NCBI GenBank assembly: GCA_017983795.1
Contig: JAGOAS010000002.1
Coordinates: 1-64,000 of the forward strand
DNA: 64,000 nt
Direction: 5' to 3'
DNA from: Piscinibacter sp.
Lineage (GTDB): Bacteria > Pseudomonadota > Gammaproteobacteria > Burkholderiales > Burkholderiaceae_C
Positions 8,067 to 17,081 of the stretch are shown piece after piece. The notes beneath the pieces are model-generated. The model was not told the DNA's origin and did no database searches. It saw only the letters and a program-made list of their open reading frames with translations. Numbering within the stretch: position 1 is the first letter of the stretch; each line of letters starts with the position of its first letter. The translations under genes were made by a program, and so were the position numbers.

Positions 8067-9080
8067 TCACTTGAAGAGCGCCAGGCTGACCCAGTAGAAG
8101 ATGCCGGCCACGAAGGCCGAGGCCGGGATGGTGAAGATCCAGGCCCAGACGATGTTGCCGGCGATGCCCCAGCGCACCGACGCGGCGCGCCGCACCGAGC
8201 CCACGCCGACGATGGCGCCGGTGATGGTGTGCGTGGTCGAGACCGGGATGCCCAGGCCGGTGGCGATGAACAGCGTCAGCGCCCCGCCCGTCTCGGCGCA
8301 GAAGCCGCCCACCGGCTTGAGCTTGGTGATCTTCTGGCCCATGGTCTTGACGATGCGCCAGCCGCCGAACATGGTGCCCATGCCGATGGCGAAGTAGCAA
8401 ACCCAGATCGTCCAGCTCGGCGGCATCGTGTCGCCGGCCGAGCTGTAGCCGGCGGCGATCAGCAGCATCCAGATGATGCCGATGGTCTTCTGCGCGTCGT
8501 TGCCGCCGTGGCCGAGGCTGTAGAGCCCCGCCGAGATCAGCTGCAGGCGGCGGAACCAGTTGTCCACCCGCAGGGGCGGCACGCGCCGGAACAGGTGCGC
8601 CACCGCCACCATCAGCAGCGAGCCGAGCACGAAGCCGAGCAGCGGCGAGACGAAGATGAAGGCCACGGTCTTGAACACGCCGCCGGCCACCAGCGAGCCC
8701 GCGCCCGACTTGGCGATCACCGCACCGACGATGCCGCCGATCAGCGCGTGCGAGGAGCTCGACGGGATGCCGTACCACCAGGTCACGATGTTCCAGGTGA
8801 TCGCGCCGATCAGCGCGCCGAATACCACGTGGTGATCGACCACGCCCGGCAGCACGATGCCCTTGCCGATGGTGGCCGCCACCTTGAGCTGGAAGATGAA
8901 GATCGCGACGACGTTGAAGAAGGCGGCGAACAGCACCGCCTGCTGCGGCTTGAGCACGCCGGTGGAGACGACGGTGGCGATCGAGTTGGCCGCGTCGTGG
9001 AAACCGTTCATGAAGTCGAACAGCACCGCCAGCACGACCAGCAGCGCGACGACCCAGAAGGCGACCTGGATGTGTTCCAT
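8067..9080 (-). CDS. pit: Inorganic phosphate transporter, PiT family
   Basis: This 337-residue low-affinity phosphate:cation symporter has the two inverted PiT signatures: GFHDAANSIATVVSTG near 28-43 and GGNDAQKTIG near 188-197. Hydrophobic segments fill most of the chain, consistent with 10-12 transmembrane helices. The start at 9080 (MEHIQVAFWVVALL) is the natural N-terminus. The DUF47 gene begins upstream and ends 32 bp before it. This pairing of a PhoU-like regulator with PiT is common and suggests one operon controlling phosphate entry. Confidence 0.95.
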   Translation of the reverse strand: MEHIQVAFWVVALLVVLAVLFDFMNGFHDAANSIATVVSTGVLKPQQAVLFAAFFNVVAIFIFQLKVAATIGKGIVLPGVVDHHVVFGALIGAITWNIVTWWYGIPSSSSHALIGGIVGAVIAKSGAGSLVAGGVFKTVAFIFVSPLLGFVLGSLLMVAVAHLFRRVPPLRVDNWFRRLQLISAGLYSLGHGGNDAQKTIGIIWMLLIAAGYSSAGDTMPPSWTIWVCYFAIGMGTMFGGWRIVKTMGQKITKLKPVGGFCAETGGALTLFIATGLGIPVSTTHTITGAIVGVGSVRRAASVRWGIAGNIVWAWIFTIPASAFVAGIFYWVSLALFK

Positions 9081-9112
9081 GGCGGAAGGAGGAAAAAGCG
9101 CGCGGCCGCGCT

Positions 9113-9760
9113 TCAGGCGTTCTCGAGGACGATGCCCTCGATCAGGTTGGCGACGTCCTCGCAGCGGTCGGAGATGGATTCGAGCTGCTCGTAGATCGCC
9201 TTGAGCTTGATCAGCTCGCGCACGTCGGTCTCCTCGCGGAACAGGCGCGACATCGCGCCGCGCATCACGCGGTCGGCGTCGCTCTCGAGCTTGTCGATTT
9301 CCTCGCAGGTCTTGATCGCCGCCTCGGCGGTGGCCGGCTGGCTGATCTTGGGCAGCAGCGAGACGGCGTGCTGCACGCGCTCGCAGCACTTGGCCGACAG
9401 GTCGCCCAGGCGCAGCACCTCGTCGGTCATGGCGCGCACGTCGTACAGCGACATGGTCTCGGTGGCGTCCTGCAGCAGGTCGAGGATGTCGTCCATCGCG
9501 TTGATCAGGCCGTGGATCTGCTCGCGGTCGATCGGCGTGATGAAGGTCTTGTGCAGCAGGCGCGCGACCTCGGCGGTGACACGGTCGGCGCTGCGCTCGG
9601 CGGAGACCACCTCGCCCGCGTACTTCTCGCGCAGGTCGGGGTCGGCGTAGTTCTGGATCAGCAGGATGAAGGAGCGCGCACCCTCCACGATGTGCGTGCC
9701 GTGCTGGTTGAACAGCTCGAAGAAATTGCCCTCACGCGGCAGCAGCTTGCCGAACAGCAT
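9113..9760 (-). CDS. DUF47 (PhoU-like) regulator of PiT
   Basis: A 215-residue all-helical protein of the DUF47/YkaA family, distantly related to PhoU. The start MLFGKLLPREGNFFELFNQH and acidic helical motifs such as MDDILDLLQDATETM and ESISDRCEDVANLIEGIV are typical. These proteins accompany PiT transporters and probably gate or regulate them. It lies directly upstream of pit in the same direction. The GTGAGGG just before the ATG is a reasonable ribosome binding site. Confidence 0.93.
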   Translation of the reverse strand: MLFGKLLPREGNFFELFNQHGTHIVEGARSFILLIQNYADPDLREKYAGEVVSAERSADRVTAEVARLLHKTFITPIDREQIHGLINAMDDILDLLQDATETMSLYDVRAMTDEVLRLGDLSAKCCERVQHAVSLLPKISQPATAEAAIKTCEEIDKLESDADRVMRGAMSRLFREETDVRELIKLKAIYEQLESISDRCEDVANLIEGIVLENA

Positions 9761-9815
9761 CCCTCACCCCTTCGTCGTTGTCACACGCTTGAACCCGCGG
9801 GAGTGTAGCGGTTGA

Positions 9816-10169
9816 TCAGCTGCGGAAGATGAAATAGACGGCGCCCACCAGACACAGGCCGGCCCAGACGAAGTCGAGCTTGAAGGGCTGGTGCATGTAG
9901 ACCATCGCGAAGGGCACGAACACCGCCAGCGTGATCACCTCCTGCATGATCTTCAGCTGCGCCAGCGAGAGGCCGCCGGCGAAGCCGATGCGGTTGCCCG
10001 GCACCTGCAGCAGGTACTCGAACAAGGCGATGCCCCAGCTGACCAGCGCCGCGAGGTACCAGGGCTTGTCGGCCAGGTTCTTCAGGTGGCCGTACCAGGC
10101 GAAGGTCATGAAGACGTTGGAGGCCACCAGCAGCAGCACGGTCTGCAGCGGAATCGGAATGCCGTTCAT
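9816..10169 (-). CDS. DMT-superfamily small membrane protein (DUF486)
   Basis: A 117-residue protein with four hydrophobic segments (about 5-22, 36-55, 73-92, 98-116), the layout of DUF486 proteins in the drug/metabolite transporter superfamily. FAWYGHLKNLADKPWYLAALVSWGIALFEYLLQVPGNRIG is recognisable for the family (given in part: YLLQVPGNRIG at 60-70). The function is unknown. The ATG at 10169 overlaps the folK stop as ATGA, so it is probably co-translated with folK. Confidence 0.85.
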   Translation of the reverse strand: MNGIPIPLQTVLLLVASNVFMTFAWYGHLKNLADKPWYLAALVSWGIALFEYLLQVPGNRIGFAGGLSLAQLKIMQEVITLAVFVPFAMVYMHQPFKLDFVWAGLCLVGAVYFIFRS

Positions 10170-10651
10170 GCGGGCAGCCTTTCGATGCATTGGCCGGCCA
10201 CGGCAGCCAGCAGCGCGGCCACCGCGCCGTGGCCGGGGATCTCGAGCTGCGGCGCCAGTTCGGCCAGCGGCGCCAGCACGAAGGCGCGCTCATGGGCGCG
10301 CGGATGTGGCAGCGTCAGCTCGGGCGTGGCGAGGCTGATGCCGTCCATCGTCAGCAGGTCGAGATCGAGCGTGCGCGGCGCGTTGCGATAGGGGCGCTCG
10401 CGGCCATGGGCGAGCTCGATGGCCTGCAGGCGGTGCAGCAGTTCCAGCGGCGCCAGCGTGCTGCGCAGTTCGGCCACGGCGTTGAGGTAGTCGGGCCCGC
10501 TGGAAGCTATCGGCGCGCTGCGCCAGAGCGAGGACCGACGCAGCAGTTCGGTGCCGGGCAAGGCCGCCAGCGCTTCGAAGGCCGAGTCCAGCGCGGCGCG
10601 TGCGTCGCCGAGGTTGGCGCCCAGGCCGACGTAGGCGAGGCTCGCGGCCAC
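10166..10651 (-). CDS. folK: 2-amino-4-hydroxy-6-hydroxymethyldihydropteridine pyrophosphokinase
   Basis: HPPK transfers pyrophosphate from ATP to the pterin precursor of folate in the cytoplasm. The 161-residue sequence has the N-terminal AYVGLGANLGD (6-16), the substrate-loop region LWRSAPI, and the family signature RNAPRTLDLDLL near 88-99 with its two metal-binding aspartates. The GTG at 10651 is the only start that fits, five bases after the pcnB stop. The order pcnB-folK is conserved in betaproteobacteria. Confidence 0.95.
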   Translation of the reverse strand: MAASLAYVGLGANLGDARAALDSAFEALAALPGTELLRRSSLWRSAPIASSGPDYLNAVAELRSTLAPLELLHRLQAIELAHGRERPYRNAPRTLDLDLLTMDGISLATPELTLPHPRAHERAFVLAPLAELAPQLEIPGHGAVAALLAAVAGQCIERLPA

Positions 10652-10656
10652 GGGGC

Positions 10657-12174
10657 TCAGGCCGCGTCGGCCGGCGGCGGTGCTTCGCTGCCGGCGCCCG
10701 CCGGCTTGCGACGGCGGCGCCGCTTCCTCTTCGCCGGTTCGCTGGCCTCTGCGGTGGTGCCGAGCGCCCCGCCCGCGCTGCGGCGCGCGCCTTCGCGCTC
10801 GCGCGCCTGCTCGACGAGCGCCTCGCGCTCCTCGTCGCTGCCGAGCGAGAAGTCTTCCCACCACTCGGCCAGTTCGGCGTCGATCTCGCCGGCATCGGCG
10901 CGCAGGCGCAGGAAGTCGAAGCCGGCGCGGAAGCGCGGCTGCTCCACCAGCGAATACGGCACGCGGCCGCTGCGGCGCTCGAAGCGCGGCTGCATCAGCC
11001 AGATCTCGCGCATATCGGCGCCCAACTTGCCGCGCCCGGAGATGTCGCCGATGCGCGCGTCGAAGGCGGCGTCGATGGCCTGCTGCAGCGCCGGGAACGG
11101 TGCCTCGCCCTTGGCGCGGATCTTCTGCCAGCGCTCCTGCACGTCGTGCCACAGCATGCAGGCGAGCATGAAGCTCGGCGCCACCGGCTTGCCCTCGCCG
11201 ACGCGGCGGTCGGTGTCGGCCAGCGCGAGCTGCACGAAGGTCTCGCGGCCGTCGTGGCGCTGCGCCTCGTCGAGCGCCACGTCGAGCACCGGGAAGACGC
11301 CGCGGTGCAGGCCCTGCTTGCGCAGCTCGCCGATGCTCGCCAGCGCGTGGCCGGTCTGCAGCAGCTTGATCATCTCGTCGAAGGTGCGCGAAGCCGGCAC
11401 GTTGTCGAGCAGCGCGGCCATCTCCTGGATGGGCGCGCGCGTCTTGGGCTCGATCTCGAAGCCCAGCTTGGCCGCGAAGCGCACCACGCGGATGATGCGC
11501 ACCGGATCCTCGCGGTAGCGCGTCGCCGGGTCGCCGATCATGCGCAGCAGCTTCTTCTTCGCGTCGGCCAGGCCGCCGTGGTAGTCGACCAGCAGCTCGC
11601 GCTGCGGGTCGTAGTACATCGCGTTGACGGTGAAGTCGCGCCGCGCCGCATCCTCGATCTGCGGGCCCCAGACGTTGTCGCGCAGCACGCGGCCGCTGGC
11701 GTCGACCACGCTGGTCTTGTCGGCGAGCTCGCCCTTGGAGGTCTTCTCGTTGCCGGCCACCTGCTCGGCGGCGGCGGCGTCGATCAGCGCGCGGAAGGTC
11801 GAGACCTCGATCACCTCGTGGTCGCGGCCGCGGCCGAACACCACGTGCACGATGCGGAAGCGCCGCCCGATGATGAAGGCGCGGCGGAACAGCGACTTCA
11901 CCTGCTCCGGCGTGGCGCTGGTGGCGACGTCGAAGTCCTTCGGGCGCAGGCCGAGCAGCAGGTCGCGCACCGCGCCGCCGACGATGTAGGCCTCGTGGCC
12001 GGCCTCGGCGAGCGTCTTCACCACCTTGATGGCGCGCTCGTCGACCAGCGACAGGTCGATGCCGTGCTGCTCCTTGGGCACCTCGACACGCTTGCCGAGC
12101 GTCGCGGCGGCGCCCTTCTTGGCGCCGGTCTTGCTGCCCTTGCCGAGCAGCTTGTCGATGAATTTCTTGATCAT
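10657..12174 (-). CDS. pcnB: Poly(A) polymerase I
   Basis: PcnB adds 3' poly(A) tails to RNAs and marks them for decay. The 505-residue protein shows the class II nucleotidyltransferase head: YIVGGAVRDLLLG and KDFDVATSATPEQV near 62-90, then RRDFTVNAMYYDP and the RNA-binding stretch YREDPVRIIRVVRFAAKLGF. The basic C-terminal tail KRKRRRRRKPAG distinguishes poly(A) polymerase from CCA-adding enzymes and could contact RNA or RNase E. The ATG at 12174 overlaps the preceding stop as ATGA; the frame upstream is inside the HAD gene. Confidence 0.95.
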   Translation of the reverse strand: MIKKFIDKLLGKGSKTGAKKGAAATLGKRVEVPKEQHGIDLSLVDERAIKVVKTLAEAGHEAYIVGGAVRDLLLGLRPKDFDVATSATPEQVKSLFRRAFIIGRRFRIVHVVFGRGRDHEVIEVSTFRALIDAAAAEQVAGNEKTSKGELADKTSVVDASGRVLRDNVWGPQIEDAARRDFTVNAMYYDPQRELLVDYHGGLADAKKKLLRMIGDPATRYREDPVRIIRVVRFAAKLGFEIEPKTRAPIQEMAALLDNVPASRTFDEMIKLLQTGHALASIGELRKQGLHRGVFPVLDVALDEAQRHDGRETFVQLALADTDRRVGEGKPVAPSFMLACMLWHDVQERWQKIRAKGEAPFPALQQAIDAAFDARIGDISGRGKLGADMREIWLMQPRFERRSGRVPYSLVEQPRFRAGFDFLRLRADAGEIDAELAEWWEDFSLGSDEEREALVEQAREREGARRSAGGALGTTAEASEPAKRKRRRRRKPAGAGSEAPPPADAA

Positions 12175-12842
12175 TCTTCGAAGAGTCTGAGGATGCGCCA
12201 GCCGCGCTCGCGTGCCACCGCCTCCAGCGCCGGCGAGGGGTTGGTGGCCACCGGATCGCTGGCGCGTTCGAGCAGCGGCAGGTCGTTGGGCGAGTCGCTG
12301 TAGACGCTGATGCGCTCGAAATCGCCCCAGCCGCGGCCCGACTCGGCCAGCCACTCGCCCACGCGGATCACCTTGCCCTCGCGGTAGCTCGGCGTGCCGG
12401 CGATGCGGCCCGTGATGGTACCCCCCGGGCCGCGTTCCAGCCGCACGGCGATCAGCGTGTCTATGCCGAGCGAGCGCGCGATCGGCGCGGTGACGAAGTC
12501 GTTGGTGGCGGTGACCAGCGCCACCGCGTCGCCGCGCTGCTGGTGCTCGCGCACCAGCGCCAGCGCCTGCGGCCGCAGCGCCGGCTCGACCACTTCGCGC
12601 ATGAACTGCGCGTGCGCCGCCGCGGCGGCTGCGGGCCCGCGCTCGCGCAGCGGCTCGGTGGCGAAGGCGACGTAGGCGTGGATGTCCAGCGCGCCGGCCT
12701 TGTACTGGGCGAAGAACTCGTCGTTGCGGCGTCGGAAGGCCTGCTCGTCGACCCAGCCGAGGCGGATGACGAATTCGCCCCAGGCGTGGTCGGAATCCAG
12801 CGGCAGCAGGGTCTCGTCGAGGTCGAACAGCGTCAGATTCAC
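12171..12842 (-). CDS. HAD-superfamily phosphatase, subfamily IB (SerB-like)
   Basis: A 223-residue haloacid-dehalogenase-type hydrolase. The nucleophile motif LTLFDLDETLLP is at residues 4-15, motif II ALVTATNDF near 100, and motifs III/IV in GKVIRV...YSDSPNDLPLLE near 165-200. Subfamily IB members include phosphoserine and histidinol phosphatases; the substrate here is unknown. The GTG at 12842 overlaps the hda stop (GTGA), and its own stop overlaps the pcnB start. Confidence 0.88.
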   Translation of the reverse strand: MNLTLFDLDETLLPLDSDHAWGEFVIRLGWVDEQAFRRRNDEFFAQYKAGALDIHAYVAFATEPLRERGPAAAAAAHAQFMREVVEPALRPQALALVREHQQRGDAVALVTATNDFVTAPIARSLGIDTLIAVRLERGPGGTITGRIAGTPSYREGKVIRVGEWLAESGRGWGDFERISVYSDSPNDLPLLERASDPVATNPSPALEAVARERGWRILRLFEE

Positions 12843-13522
12843 GGTGCGCCCTCCTCGGCGAGCATCAACTTGAGCATGGGCACGGTGATCGCGCGCTTGT
12901 TGGCCAGCGAGAAACGGTCGAGCCGGTCGAGCTGCGCCATCAGCGGCTTGAGGTTGCGCTCGAAGCGCGTCAGCAGATAGTCCATCACCTCGTCGGAGAG
13001 AAATACGCCGCGCCGGTCGGCCTCGCGGCGCAGCGCGGCGCGCATCTCGGCCTCGGCCAAGGGCTGCAGCGCGAATACATGGCCCCAGCCCAGGCGCGTG
13101 CGCAGATCTTCGCGCAAGGGCAGATCCACCGGCGGCAGGCGGCCGGCCGCAGCGATGGCGATGCCGTGCGTGCTCGCGTCGACGAAGAGCGCGAAGGCGG
13201 CGTGCTGGCGCGCTTCGTCGAGATCCTGGCAGTCGTCGATCACCACCAGCGACCAGGCTTCGTCGAGCTCCCAGGGCAGCGGCGTATCCGGCGCGAACCA
13301 GCCGCTGCGCTGGCCCTGCTCGTGGGCCTGGCGCACCAGCGCGCGCAGCAGGTGGGTCTTGCCGGTGCCGCTGACGCCCCACAGGTAGCTCACCGGCGAG
13401 CGCTGCAGGCCGCCGCCCTGCAGGTGCGCGAGCGCGGCCGCATTGGGCCCGGCCAGCAGGCTCGCGAAACTCTGTTCGGGGCCGTCGCCGATCGCGCCGA
13501 TGGCCAGCGGCAGCTGCTTCAT
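12839..13522 (-). CDS. hda: DnaA regulatory inactivator Hda
   Basis: Hda, bound to the DNA sliding clamp, stimulates ATP hydrolysis on DnaA and so limits re-initiation of replication. The 227-residue AAA+ protein starts MKQLPLAI, where QLPL is a clamp-binding motif. It has a Walker A GVSGTGKTH near 50-58, Walker B LVVIDDCQD near 92-100, and a C-terminal lid ending ITVPMLKLMLAEEG. Its ATG overlaps the stop of the PerM-like gene, and the HAD gene follows with another overlap. Confidence 0.93.
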   Translation of the reverse strand: MKQLPLAIGAIGDGPEQSFASLLAGPNAAALAHLQGGGLQRSPVSYLWGVSGTGKTHLLRALVRQAHEQGQRSGWFAPDTPLPWELDEAWSLVVIDDCQDLDEARQHAAFALFVDASTHGIAIAAAGRLPPVDLPLREDLRTRLGWGHVFALQPLAEAEMRAALRREADRRGVFLSDEVMDYLLTRFERNLKPLMAQLDRLDRFSLANKRAITVPMLKLMLAEEGAP

Positions 13523-14580
13523 CCGCGGTACAGCGGGCTCGCCAGGTAGGCCGCCTGCAGGCGCCGCGCCGCCACCACGATCAGCGCGCTGACCGGCAGC
13601 GCGATCAGCACGCCGGCGAAGCCGAACAGGTGGCCGAAGGCGAGCAGCGCGAAGATCACCATCAAGGGGTTCATGCCGATGCGCTCGCCCACCAGGCGCG
13701 GCGTCAGCCACAGGCTCTCGACCAGCTGGCCGACACCGTAGACCACCGCCACCGCGACCAGGCCGTACCAGCTGGCGAACTGCAGCACGCCGGCCAGCAG
13801 CGCCAGCACCAGGCCGAGGCCGTAGCCGAGGTAGGGAATGAAGATCGCGAGGCCGGTGAACACGCCCACCGGCAGCGCGAGGTCGAAGCCGAACAGCGCC
13901 AGGGCGATGCTGTAGAAGGCCGCGAGGATCAGCATCACCAGCAGCTGGCCGCGCAGGTACTGGCCCAGCACGGCATCGCATTCGTCGAGGAATCCGCCGA
14001 CGCGCTCGCGCATGCGCGGTGGGATCAGCGCGCGTGCGCGCTCCACCAGGCGCGGCCAGTCGTCGAGCAGGTAGAACAGCACCACCGGCACCAGCACCAG
14101 GTTGCCGATCAGGGCCAGCGCGATGCTGCCGCCGATGCGCGCCGAGCTGAGCGCGGCGGCCAGCCCGTCTTCGAGGTTGGCATCGAGGTACTTGAACACG
14201 AAAGCCTTGATGCCGGCGATGTCCAGCGACACGTTGACGCCGAACTGCGCCAGCCAGGGCGCGACGTTGCGGTTGAGCCTGTCGGCCAGCAGCGGGATCT
14301 GCTCGCGCAGCAGCGGCAGCTCCTTGGAGATGATGGGCACGATCAGCAGCAGCACGGCCAGCAGCGCCACGCCGAACAGCACCTCGACCAGCAGCACCGC
14401 CACGAGGCGCGGCACGCGCCGCGCCGCGAGCCGCTCCACCGCCGGGTGCAGCGCGTAGGCCAGCACCGCGCCGACGATGAAGGGCGTCAGCACCGGCGCC
14501 AGCAGCCACAGCAGCAGTGCGGCTGCGACGGCGATGGCGGCCCAGGCGAGGCTGCGGCGTTGAGCGGGCGTCAGGGTCAT
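13519..14580 (-). CDS. AI-2E family (PerM-like) transporter
   Basis: This is a 353-residue membrane protein with hydrophobic segments near 12-45, 58-85, 145-170, 205-235, 240-270 and 300-335, the pattern of the AI-2E exporter/PerM family. LVGERIGMNPLMVIFALLAFGHLFGFAGVLIALPVSA (in part: GMNPLMVIFALLAFGHL) is the conserved block. The transported compound is unknown. The ATG at 14580 was preferred; an in-frame ATG four codons earlier (14592) is possible. The stop overlaps the hda start. Confidence 0.88.
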   Translation of the reverse strand: MTLTPAQRRSLAWAAIAVAAALLLWLLAPVLTPFIVGAVLAYALHPAVERLAARRVPRLVAVLLVEVLFGVALLAVLLLIVPIISKELPLLREQIPLLADRLNRNVAPWLAQFGVNVSLDIAGIKAFVFKYLDANLEDGLAAALSSARIGGSIALALIGNLVLVPVVLFYLLDDWPRLVERARALIPPRMRERVGGFLDECDAVLGQYLRGQLLVMLILAAFYSIALALFGFDLALPVGVFTGLAIFIPYLGYGLGLVLALLAGVLQFASWYGLVAVAVVYGVGQLVESLWLTPRLVGERIGMNPLMVIFALLAFGHLFGFAGVLIALPVSALIVVAARRLQAAYLASPLYRG

Positions 14581-14634
14581 GCGGGCGCGCATTCTACGGG
14601 GCGGCCTTTGCGGCGCCCCGCGCGCTGCCGCTCG

Positions 14635-15504
14635 TCAGTGCAGGCGCGGCGAGCCTTGCCGGCGCAACTCGGCCAGGCGCGCCGAGATGGCGGGCCGGTC
14701 CTGCGCCTCCACGGCGTGTTCGAGGTAGTCGGCCAGGTCGCCTGCCGCAGCGCCATTCATGCCCAGCTCGGCGTAGGCCAGGCCGCGATCGCGCCGCTCC
14801 TCCCAGGCCTGCGGCAACAGCAGCACCAGGCGTTCCAGCACGGCCAGCGCTCGCGGCCAGTCTTCGGCGCTGCGGTGGATCTCCTTCAGGTTGCGCAGCA
14901 TGCGCGCCACCACGTCGCGCGCCGGGGCCGACTGCAGGAACAGGCCGAGCGGCGCATCGAATTCGCCGGTCAGGCCGCGGCTGCGCTTGTACGGGGCCAG
15001 CAGCTCGTCGAGTTCCTCGCGCGACAGCGACTGGCCGGTGAACGGGTCGATCACCACCTCGCCCTGCGGCATCTTCAGCTTGACGAGGAAGTGCCCGGGG
15101 AAGGACACGCCGCGCGCCTTCAGCCCGACCTGCGTGGCCAGTTCGGTGTAGAGCACCGCCAACGTGATCGGGATGCCGCGGCGCGTGGCCAGCACGCGGT
15201 GCAGGTAGCTGTTGGCGGGGTCGTAGTAGTCGTTGACGTTGCCGGCGAAACCGAGCTCGTGGAAGAAGAAGCGGTTCAGCCAGCGCAGGCGCTGCAGCGG
15301 CACGGCATCGGCGGGGATGCGGCGCCTGAGCCGCTCGGCCAGCGCGTCGATCTCGGCCAGCACGCTCTGGATGTCGAGATCCGGGTACTCGTCCTGCCCG
15401 ATGGATACCGCCGCCTCGAGCAGCGGCAGGCTGGCGTCGTCGGCCACGAGCGAGGCAAAGTACCCCAGCGCGCTGGGCGCCTCGAACTGCAGCGAACCGG
15501 CCAT
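14635..15504 (-). CDS. SirB1-family transglutaminase-like protein with tetratricopeptide-type tail
   Basis: A 289-residue protein of the SirB1 family. The first 175 residues contain the transglutaminase-like block (LNRFFFHELGFAGNVNDYYD, RRGIPITLAVLYTELATQVGL, FPGHFLVKL), and the end carries helical TPR-like repeats (DWPRALAVLERLVLLLPQAWEERRDRGLAYAELG). Many members lack peptidase activity and the role is not established. The gene follows murJ by 9 bp, so it is likely in the same transcript. Confidence 0.85.
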   Translation of the reverse strand: MAGSLQFEAPSALGYFASLVADDASLPLLEAAVSIGQDEYPDLDIQSVLAEIDALAERLRRRIPADAVPLQRLRWLNRFFFHELGFAGNVNDYYDPANSYLHRVLATRRGIPITLAVLYTELATQVGLKARGVSFPGHFLVKLKMPQGEVVIDPFTGQSLSREELDELLAPYKRSRGLTGEFDAPLGLFLQSAPARDVVARMLRNLKEIHRSAEDWPRALAVLERLVLLLPQAWEERRDRGLAYAELGMNGAAAGDLADYLEHAVEAQDRPAISARLAELRRQGSPRLH

Positions 15505-15513
15505 GCGACCAGT

Positions 15514-17070
15514 TTAGCCGCGGCGCCTGAATTGTCGAAGGTTCAGGCCGCTGGCCAGCAGGGTGGCGAAGTAGGCCGCGACGGCCGCCGCGATGCACGC
15601 GGCGAGCGCTCCGATGCGCACCCAGGGCTGCGCGCGCAGGCCGATCCAGTCGATCTCGTGCGACGCCCACCACAGCAGCGCGCCCATCAGCGCGCAGGCC
15701 AGCAGCACGCGCAACGCGAACAGCGCCCAGCCGGGCTCGGGCGTGTAGAGCCCCTTGCGGCGCAGGCCGACGAACAGCCAGGTGGCGTTGACCAGCGCGC
15801 CCAGGCCGATCGACAGCGCCAGGCCGGCGTGGCCCAGCAGCGGCACGAAGACGAGGTTCATCAGCTGCGTCAGCACCAGCACGACGATCGCGATGCGCAC
15901 CGGCGTGCGGATGTCCTGGCGCGCGTAGAAGCCCGGCGCGAGGATCTTCACGCCGATCAGGCCCATCAGCCCGACGCCGTAGCCCATCAGCGCCACCGAG
16001 GTGCGCTCGACGTCGCGCGGCGTGATCGCGCCGTAGTGGTAGAGCACCGCCACCAGCGCCTGCGGGAATACCAGCAGCGCCACCGCGCAGGGCAGCGCCA
16101 GCAGCAGCGTCAGGCGCAAGCCCCAGTCGAGCAGGCCCGAATAGCGCGCCGATTCGCCGGTGGCCTGCGCCGCGGAAAGCTGCGGCAGCAGCACCACGCC
16201 GAGCGCCACGCCCAGCAGCGCGGTCGGGAACTCCATCAGCCGGTCGGCATAGGTCAGCCAGGACACCGCACCCACACCCTGGTGCGAAGCGATCTGGGTG
16301 TTGATCAGCAGCGACAGCTGCGCCACCGAAACCCCCAGCAGCGCCGGCGCCATCTGGCGCAGCACGCGCCGCACGCCGGGGTGAACGAAGGCCGCGCGCA
16401 GCGCCGCGGGCGTCAGGCCGATGTGCGGCAGGTAGCCGATGCGCAGCAACGCCGGCACCTGCACGGCGAGCTGCAGCACGCCGCCCAGCATCACGCCGAC
16501 GGCGAGCGCGTAGATCGGCTCGATGCCGTGTCGGCGCAGCAGCGGCGCGAGGGCCCAGGCCGCGGCGATGACGGCCAGGTTGAGCAGCACCGGCGTCGCC
16601 GCCGGCACCGCGAAGCGCTTCCAGGTGTTGAGGATGCCGGCCGACAGCGCCACCAGCGACATGAAGCCGATGTAGGGGAACATCACGCGCGTCATCAGCA
16701 CCGCGTCGTCGAAGCGCTGCAGGCCCGAGGCGATGACCCACACCACCACCGGCGAGGCGATCACGCCGACCGCGCAGGTGAGTAGCAGCGCCCAGAAGAG
16801 CGCCGTGGCGACCGCATCGACCAGCCGGTGCGTGACCTCGTCGCCCTCGCGGGCGCGGGTTTCGGCGAGGATGGGCACGAATGCCTGCGAGAAGGCGCCT
16901 TCGGCGAACAGGCGGCGCAGCAGGTTCGGGATGCGGAACGCGACCTGGAAGGCGTCCATGCTGCCGCTGGCACCGAAGGCGGCAGCGACGATGGCCTCAC
17001 GGGCGAGCCCGGTGATGCGGGAGGCCAGCGTGAAAAGCGATACGGTGGAGGCGGCCCGCAAGAGGTTCAT
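15514..17070 (-). CDS. murJ: Lipid II flippase MurJ
   Basis: MurJ moves the peptidoglycan precursor lipid II across the cytoplasmic membrane. The 518-residue sequence begins MNLLRAASTVSLFTLASRIT and GLAREAIVAAAFGASG, with MDAFQVAFRIPNLLRRLFAEGAFSQAFVP (in part) at about 38-66, all typical of the family, followed by about 14 hydrophobic segments. The upstream region has no clear ribosome binding site, and a TATAAT on the minus strand lies only 12 bp before the ATG, so a very short or absent leader is possible. Confidence 0.96.
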   Translation of the reverse strand: MNLLRAASTVSLFTLASRITGLAREAIVAAAFGASGSMDAFQVAFRIPNLLRRLFAEGAFSQAFVPILAETRAREGDEVTHRLVDAVATALFWALLLTCAVGVIASPVVVWVIASGLQRFDDAVLMTRVMFPYIGFMSLVALSAGILNTWKRFAVPAATPVLLNLAVIAAAWALAPLLRRHGIEPIYALAVGVMLGGVLQLAVQVPALLRIGYLPHIGLTPAALRAAFVHPGVRRVLRQMAPALLGVSVAQLSLLINTQIASHQGVGAVSWLTYADRLMEFPTALLGVALGVVLLPQLSAAQATGESARYSGLLDWGLRLTLLLALPCAVALLVFPQALVAVLYHYGAITPRDVERTSVALMGYGVGLMGLIGVKILAPGFYARQDIRTPVRIAIVVLVLTQLMNLVFVPLLGHAGLALSIGLGALVNATWLFVGLRRKGLYTPEPGWALFALRVLLACALMGALLWWASHEIDWIGLRAQPWVRIGALAACIAAAVAAYFATLLASGLNLRQFRRRG

Positions 17071-17081
17071 GAGAGCGGCGG

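Noticed and set aside
13630-16785. A 1051-codon + strand open frame across perM, sirB1-like and murJ
   Set aside because: It runs antisense to three well-supported genes, with Gln/His/Arg-rich low-complexity translation.
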